A stretch of 9,714 nucleotides of DNA, from contig JBGTIS010000266.1 in assembly GCA_041745535.1 (NCBI GenBank), forward strand, positions 1 to 9,714, in the 5' to 3' direction. Shown piece after piece: positions 6,763 to 9,714 of the stretch. The notes beneath the pieces were generated by a model. That model had not been told where the DNA came from. It saw only the letters and a program-made list of their open reading frames with translations, and did no database searches. Positions within the stretch are counted from its first letter, which is position 1. Each line of letters begins with the position of its first letter. Position numbers and translations under genes: made by a program. The stretch comes from JBGTIS01 sp041745535 (GTDB taxonomy: Bacteria > Bacteroidota > Bacteroidia > Cytophagales > Cyclobacteriaceae).

Positions 6763-7587
6763 TTAACAATCTTTATGGTCCTTTTTCGGCGATCTGGGCT
6801 GGCTTTCCAGTTCAGGTAGCTGTTCCACATGCCTTACATTTGGGATTTCACGACCATGCCTGTCAAAATAAAGGGTTAACTTTCTCCCGAATCTCTGGTT
6901 CCAGGGCTCGTAAATAACCCGGATGGCCGGATAGGCGTCCATAACAAAAGCAATGGGCGGCGAATGCCGAATGCCAGCTTCCACAGCTTCGGGTGAGGCT
7001 CCTTCCTGAGCCGGAGCCTGCCAGCCATGGCGCACCAGATAGTCAAGCCGACAGCCTTCCTCCAGGGTTGCTTTCAACACTTCTGGCCAATGTGCCTGTA
7101 AAAATACGATGCTTCCCTCACTGGATAGTCGTAAGGTTATATTGGATGACCAAATGGGAATACCTTCCACACGCCGGCTAACCCGCAGGATTTTGGCACC
7201 GGAGGTGATGCGCCCCATCTTTACTTTTTCATTTTTATCAATCTGGGCTTCCTGGTTTTGCTCGGTTAAAACCTGCCATTCTTCTGCTTCTTCAACCGGT
7301 AGGTCAAGTGCTTCAAATACCTGCTTTCCCATTTTAATCAGATCCTTATCAGCACCTTTATATACGCCAGAACCCTCTTCCGATCCGTAACGGAAATCCT
7401 GGATAAACAGGGTTCGGCTATCCAGCCGCTGACTGATCAGCAAATTCTTCGACCGAATCGCTGTGAAATTTAATTCGGAGCCGCTTTTCTCTATATCACC
7501 AGCATCCAGGTTAAGTGCTTTGGCCAGTTGTAAGAGCTGGTCAATTTCTCCGTCTCTGCTGTAATCTTTATTAGGGTTGGTAGTCAT
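6763..7587 (-). CDS. Protein with FTP/PepSY-like propeptide segment
   Basis: A 274-aa protein with no signal peptide or membrane helix. Residues 130-170 (GAKILRVSRRVEGIPIWSSN, then ITLRLSSEGSIVFLQAHWPEV) match the pattern of FTP/PepSY propeptide domains: a strand with a basic residue, then V-x-G-I-P-I, a strand, and a G-x-I/V turn. Such domains chaperone and inhibit secreted peptidases. The N-terminal 125 residues are acidic and partly helical (DLPVEEAEEWQVLTEQ at 95-110). Residues 210-250 (PPIAFVMDAYPAIRVIYEPW, then KLTLYFDRHGREIP) look like another alpha/beta unit. The C-terminus is charged (SPKKDHKDC). It begins 29 bp after the DUF6345 gene, so the two are co-transcribed and the proteins may bind each other. 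The FTP assignment rests on pattern alone. No strong ribosome site is seen before the ATG. Confidence 0.7.
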   Translation of the reverse strand: MTTNPNKDYSRDGEIDQLLQLAKALNLDAGDIEKSGSELNFTAIRSKNLLISQRLDSRTLFIQDFRYGSEEGSGVYKGADKDLIKMGKQVFEALDLPVEEAEEWQVLTEQNQEAQIDKNEKVKMGRITSGAKILRVSRRVEGIPIWSSNITLRLSSEGSIVFLQAHWPEVLKATLEEGCRLDYLVRHGWQAPAQEGASPEAVEAGIRHSPPIAFVMDAYPAIRVIYEPWNQRFGRKLTLYFDRHGREIPNVRHVEQLPELESQPRSPKKDHKDC

Positions 7588-7616
7588 ATTTGTTTTTGCT
7601 TTGGGTTACATACATT

Positions 7617-8357
7617 TTATCTACAAATCCACTTCCAGGCGAACCAATTGGGTGTGGGATCAGACCATTCGTCTTTCACTCTCTCATTTTCCCGCCGATT
7701 AATGGCATCATCACGGTTGTTGCCGGCAGCCAGTGCCACGGCACAACAGCCACTCTGCACATCGTCAATGCCTACGGTCATCCAGGCATCGCCCACACTC
7801 AGGTGCGGAAAAAACCAAAATGCACCCGAAGTATAGGCACCCAAACCAGAACCGCGCACATCGCTGTCAAGGGCATCTGAAGTGGAGGTTCCCGAGTGGC
7901 CCACGGCCATGTGAAGCCCCTGAAAAGTGGGAAACCATGAGTTTGCAAGGGAGACCAGATCCATCGGACAACTCGCGTCAATAAAAGCGAAACGAAGGCT
8001 ACCTGATCCGTTGCCCCACCGCGATTGTGTACCTACAGTTACCGTATCAGGATCACCGAAGTTTCCACAAACAATAATAAAATCAGGACTGTTGGCATTG
8101 GGCGGATTCTGGCAACTGCCATGCCCGGCATACAAATACACTTCAGGGACATCGCTTCCTCCACTGGCATCCATATCGCCTCCATCACGGAAATCTGAAC
8201 CCCACACATCTCCATTGTTCCAGGCACTGAACAGCCCAAAGCCCCCTAAATTATACCAGTTTCTGAATAATTGCCCCTCCGTAATAGTGGCCGGCAGATC
8301 CGGTCCTGAACATCCGTTGGGAATGTAATCCCTAACACATCCTGTTGAATATCTCAT
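7617..8357 (-). CDS. DUF6345 family protein, possible clan-CD-like cysteine peptidase
   Basis: A 246-aa protein that fits my recollection of DUF6345: FSAWNNGDVWGSDFRDGG (43-60), then a hydrophobic strand ending in His-Gly (VYLYAGHGSC, 73-82) and a second ending in Cys (LRFAFIDASCP, 121-131). Strand-HG and strand-D-A/S-C is the catalytic His/Cys arrangement of caspase-clan (CD) peptidases, which makes H79 and C130 candidate catalytic residues 51 apart. A second conserved-looking block, LHMAVGHSGTS (148-158), follows, and the tail RRENERVKDEW (221-231) precedes a Trp-rich end. There is no signal peptide, so it should be cytoplasmic unless exported another way. The start is secure: GGAGGTG (8362-8368) lies 4-6 nt before the ATG, the best ribosome site in the window, suggesting high expression. 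It is the first gene of the cluster. Peptidase activity is inference; the family is officially of unknown function. Confidence 0.78.
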   Translation of the reverse strand: MRYSTGCVRDYIPNGCSGPDLPATITEGQLFRNWYNLGGFGLFSAWNNGDVWGSDFRDGGDMDASGGSDVPEVYLYAGHGSCQNPPNANSPDFIIVCGNFGDPDTVTVGTQSRWGNGSGSLRFAFIDASCPMDLVSLANSWFPTFQGLHMAVGHSGTSTSDALDSDVRGSGLGAYTSGAFWFFPHLSVGDAWMTVGIDDVQSGCCAVALAAGNNRDDAINRRENERVKDEWSDPTPNWFAWKWICR

Positions 8358-8499
8358 TTGACACCTCCGTTAGTTTTAAGTGGTTAACCAGTTAAGGTAT
8401 ATAATCGTGTAGTTTCCTTCTTAGTACATTCAAATCATTTAAAGTAACCTAAATGTAATTTAAATATGTAACTTTAATTATATTTTAAATGCGTGCCTT
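8358..8499. promoter_or_regulatory. Divergent promoter region with duplicated TGGTTAACC palindrome
   Basis: This 142-bp, very AT-rich region separates the DUF6345 cluster (leftward) from the AraC-family regulator (rightward) and must hold both promoters. The palindrome TGGTTAACCA lies at 8381-8390, 24 bp before the DUF6345 start, and TGGTTAACC recurs at 8501-8509 across the start of the regulator gene, 120 bp away. The placement would suit a regulator binding both ends, but the match is only 9 bp and no clear -33/-7 pairs were found. Confidence 0.4.
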
Positions 8500-9384
8500 A
8501 TGGTTAACCTACAGGATTTTATTGGGAATACTAGCGTATTCAAAAAATTTGTGGTAGATGAACTGCTATTTGTTGAAATCATATGCCCTGTTGAAGATGA
8601 CGCGTCAGCGAGCGGTTTATGGTGGCATCATAATTTTTTTTCATATGCCATGGCCGGTGAAATGGAACTGAAAACACTCAGGGAAGCATATATCTTCAAA
8701 GCGGGTGATTGCATTTTTGCCAAAAAAGGAAGCATTGTAGCAGCCAGGCATCTGGTTCAGGAAGACTTTTGTGAGTTGCGGGTTTTTGTACCGGATGATT
8801 TTATCAGGTCGGTTTTTCAGAAATATAGAATACCATTCATAGAGGCAGGAACCAATGAAAAAACCGATACCCTTATCCCACTTGCCGTTGATGATGTACT
8901 TGAGGTTTATTTTCATTCATTACTAACCTATTTCCAAAAACTTAACCCTCCCCCTCAATCGCTGCTCAAATTAAAGTTTGAGGAATTGATGGTAAATATT
9001 TTGTCCAGTAATATGCATCGAACCTTGAAATATTTTTTTAGTGAGCTTTGCAGATCAACAAAGCCTTCTGTCAAAGAAATCATGGAAGCAAATTTTTTCA
9101 CTAACCTGTCGCTCGATGAATTTGCCCGACTATGTGGCAGAAGTCTGACCACATTCAAAGAAGAATTTAAAAGTATTTTTCAGAATACACCTGGTAAATG
9201 GCTGCTGGAAAAACGCCTGGAATACAGCCACTATTTGTTAGAAACTACAGCTTATAGCATTGATGAAATTTGTGATAAAAGCGGTTTTGAAAACAGGTCG
9301 CATTTCATCCGTGTATTCAAAAGTAAATATGGCCTTCCCCCCGGTCAATTTAAAATCCATAAAAATCTCCATCGGCAAGCGTAA
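8500..9384 (+). CDS. AraC/XylS-family transcriptional regulator
   Basis: A 294-aa DNA-binding activator. The C-terminal ~105 residues (about 188-292) are the double helix-turn-helix of the family: first HTH with LSLDEFARLCGRSLTTFKEE (203-222) and the linker SIFQNTPGKWLLEKRLEYS; second HTH with YSIDEICDKSGFENRSHFIR (252-271), ending FKSKYGLPPGQFK (273-285), the standard family ending. The N-terminal half (about 20-105) is a cupin-like sensing domain (WWHHNFFSYAMAGEMEL, then YIFKAGDCIFAKKG), which resembles ExsA/YqhC-type N-domains; the ligand is unknown. ATG 8500 gives a complete N-domain; no strong ribosome site precedes it. The gene is visibly more AT-rich than the enolase and corA genes. 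It is divergent to the DUF6345 cluster and 98 bp upstream of a SnoaL-like gene; regulation of either is inferred from position. Confidence 0.95.
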   Translation: MVNLQDFIGNTSVFKKFVVDELLFVEIICPVEDDASASGLWWHHNFFSYAMAGEMELKTLREAYIFKAGDCIFAKKGSIVAARHLVQEDFCELRVFVPDDFIRSVFQKYRIPFIEAGTNEKTDTLIPLAVDDVLEVYFHSLLTYFQKLNPPPQSLLKLKFEELMVNILSSNMHRTLKYFFSELCRSTKPSVKEIMEANFFTNLSLDEFARLCGRSLTTFKEEFKSIFQNTPGKWLLEKRLEYSHYLLETTAYSIDEICDKSGFENRSHFIRVFKSKYGLPPGQFKIHKNLHRQA

Positions 9385-9447
9385 TCATCCTGACTTCCTG
9401 GTATAGTTTTTTGACTTTTCAGCAAATCCATTCTGATTTCAACGCGG

Positions 9448-9455
9448 TAATTTTG
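9448..9455 (+). promoter_or_regulatory. Bacteroidota -7 promoter element candidate for the SnoaL-like gene
   Basis: TAATTTTG matches the Bacteroidota -7 consensus TAnnTTTG exactly and lies 27 bp before the ATG at 9483, a sensible distance for a short leader. No TTTG -33 box is found 19-21 bp upstream; the nearest TTTG (9410-9413) is 34 bp away. A missing -33 box would suit a promoter that needs an activator. Confidence 0.35.
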
Positions 9456-9482
9456 AAAATATTAATCAAAACATCTATCGTT

Positions 9483-9714
9483 ATGAAAACAGAAAATGAA
9501 GTTACTTCCAGTAAGAAAAACCAAAACAAAGATTTAGTACGCCGTGCCGTTGAGGAAATATGGAACCGGGGCAAATACGATACTATCGAGGAATTTGTTT
9601 CCCGCGATTTTGTTGTTCATTCCTCAAAGCCCGCCGACGAAATCCACGGTCAGGAAGAAGCTAAACAGTTTTACATCCAATTGCGCAAAGCGTTTCCCGA
9701 CATTCACTTTACCA
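9483..9714 (+). CDS. SnoaL-like polyketide cyclase / ester cyclase family protein, N-terminal part
   Basis: The first 77 codons of a gene that runs past the window end. After a charged lead (MKTENEVTSSKKNQNKD), residues 18-77 read as the start of the SnoaL-like NTF2 fold: VRRAVEEIWNRGKYDTIEEF, then VSRDFVVHSS, IHGQEEAKQFYIQLRKAFPD and IHFT. The pattern 'helix, W-N-x-G, D-x-I-x-E, F-x-V-H, G-x-E-x-x-K-x-F, F-P-D' is typical of the SnoaL-like/ester cyclase group. These are small cytoplasmic proteins of about 130-150 aa that cyclise polyketides or, more often, have unknown hydrolase- or binding-type roles. The start has an A-rich leader and no Shine-Dalgarno site. It follows the AraC-family gene on the same strand and is a likely regulatory target. 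The catalytic His/Asp of the C-terminal half cannot be examined. Confidence 0.87.
   Translation, partial: MKTENEVTSSKKNQNKDLVRRAVEEIWNRGKYDTIEEFVSRDFVVHSSKPADEIHGQEEAKQFYIQLRKAFPDIHFT

Noticed and set aside
7590..8328. Several plus-strand ORFs antisense to the DUF6345 gene
   Set aside because: They are shadows of a coding strand with family motifs and a strong ribosome site; their own residues show no motif.
1..9714. CRISPR array, insertion sequence, tRNA or rRNA
   Set aside because: No regularly spaced repeats, transposase-like proteins, terminal inverted repeats or RNA-gene signatures were seen on either strand.

Overview
The window looks like chromosomal DNA from a member of the Bacteroidota, plausibly a Chitinophaga/Niastella-type soil organism. 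Evidence for this is the DUF2652 protein, the mostly weak Shine-Dalgarno sites, one TAnnTTTG-type -7 element and the mixed accessory gene content. The assignment is inference; no rRNA or other marker gene is present.

Layout. Positions 2-829 (+) hold the C-terminal part of a secreted-type FAD/berberine-bridge oxidoreductase that begins upstream of the window. Positions 1149-1845 (+) hold a decayed gene for a signal-peptide protein of unknown family; an amber codon and two apparent single-base deletions split it over three frames, and a textbook terminator follows (1864-1906). A gene-free stretch (1907-2467) carries a nested GC-rich hairpin and an operator-like inverted repeat. Positions 2468-3730 (+) encode a Tat-exported enolase-superfamily enzyme with a mandelate-racemase-type active site. 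It converges, 5 bp apart, on a DUF2652 cyclase-like protein (3736-4479, -). A CorA Mg2+ channel follows (4687-5664, -).

Positions 5784-8357 (-) form a compact four-gene cluster, transcribed right to left: a DUF6345 protein with a caspase-clan-like His/Cys pair; a soluble protein with an FTP/PepSY-like propeptide segment; a lipoprotein; and a small helical protein with a hydrophobic C-terminus. This is the most unusual part of the window. It reads as a possible protease / propeptide-like partner / envelope-component module, but no function has been shown.

Across an AT-rich divergent region (8358-8499) lies an AraC-family regulator (8500-9384, +). After it comes the start of a SnoaL-like polyketide-cyclase-type gene (9483 to beyond the window end), with a candidate -7 promoter element. 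The regulator sits where it could control either the divergent cluster or the SnoaL-like gene.
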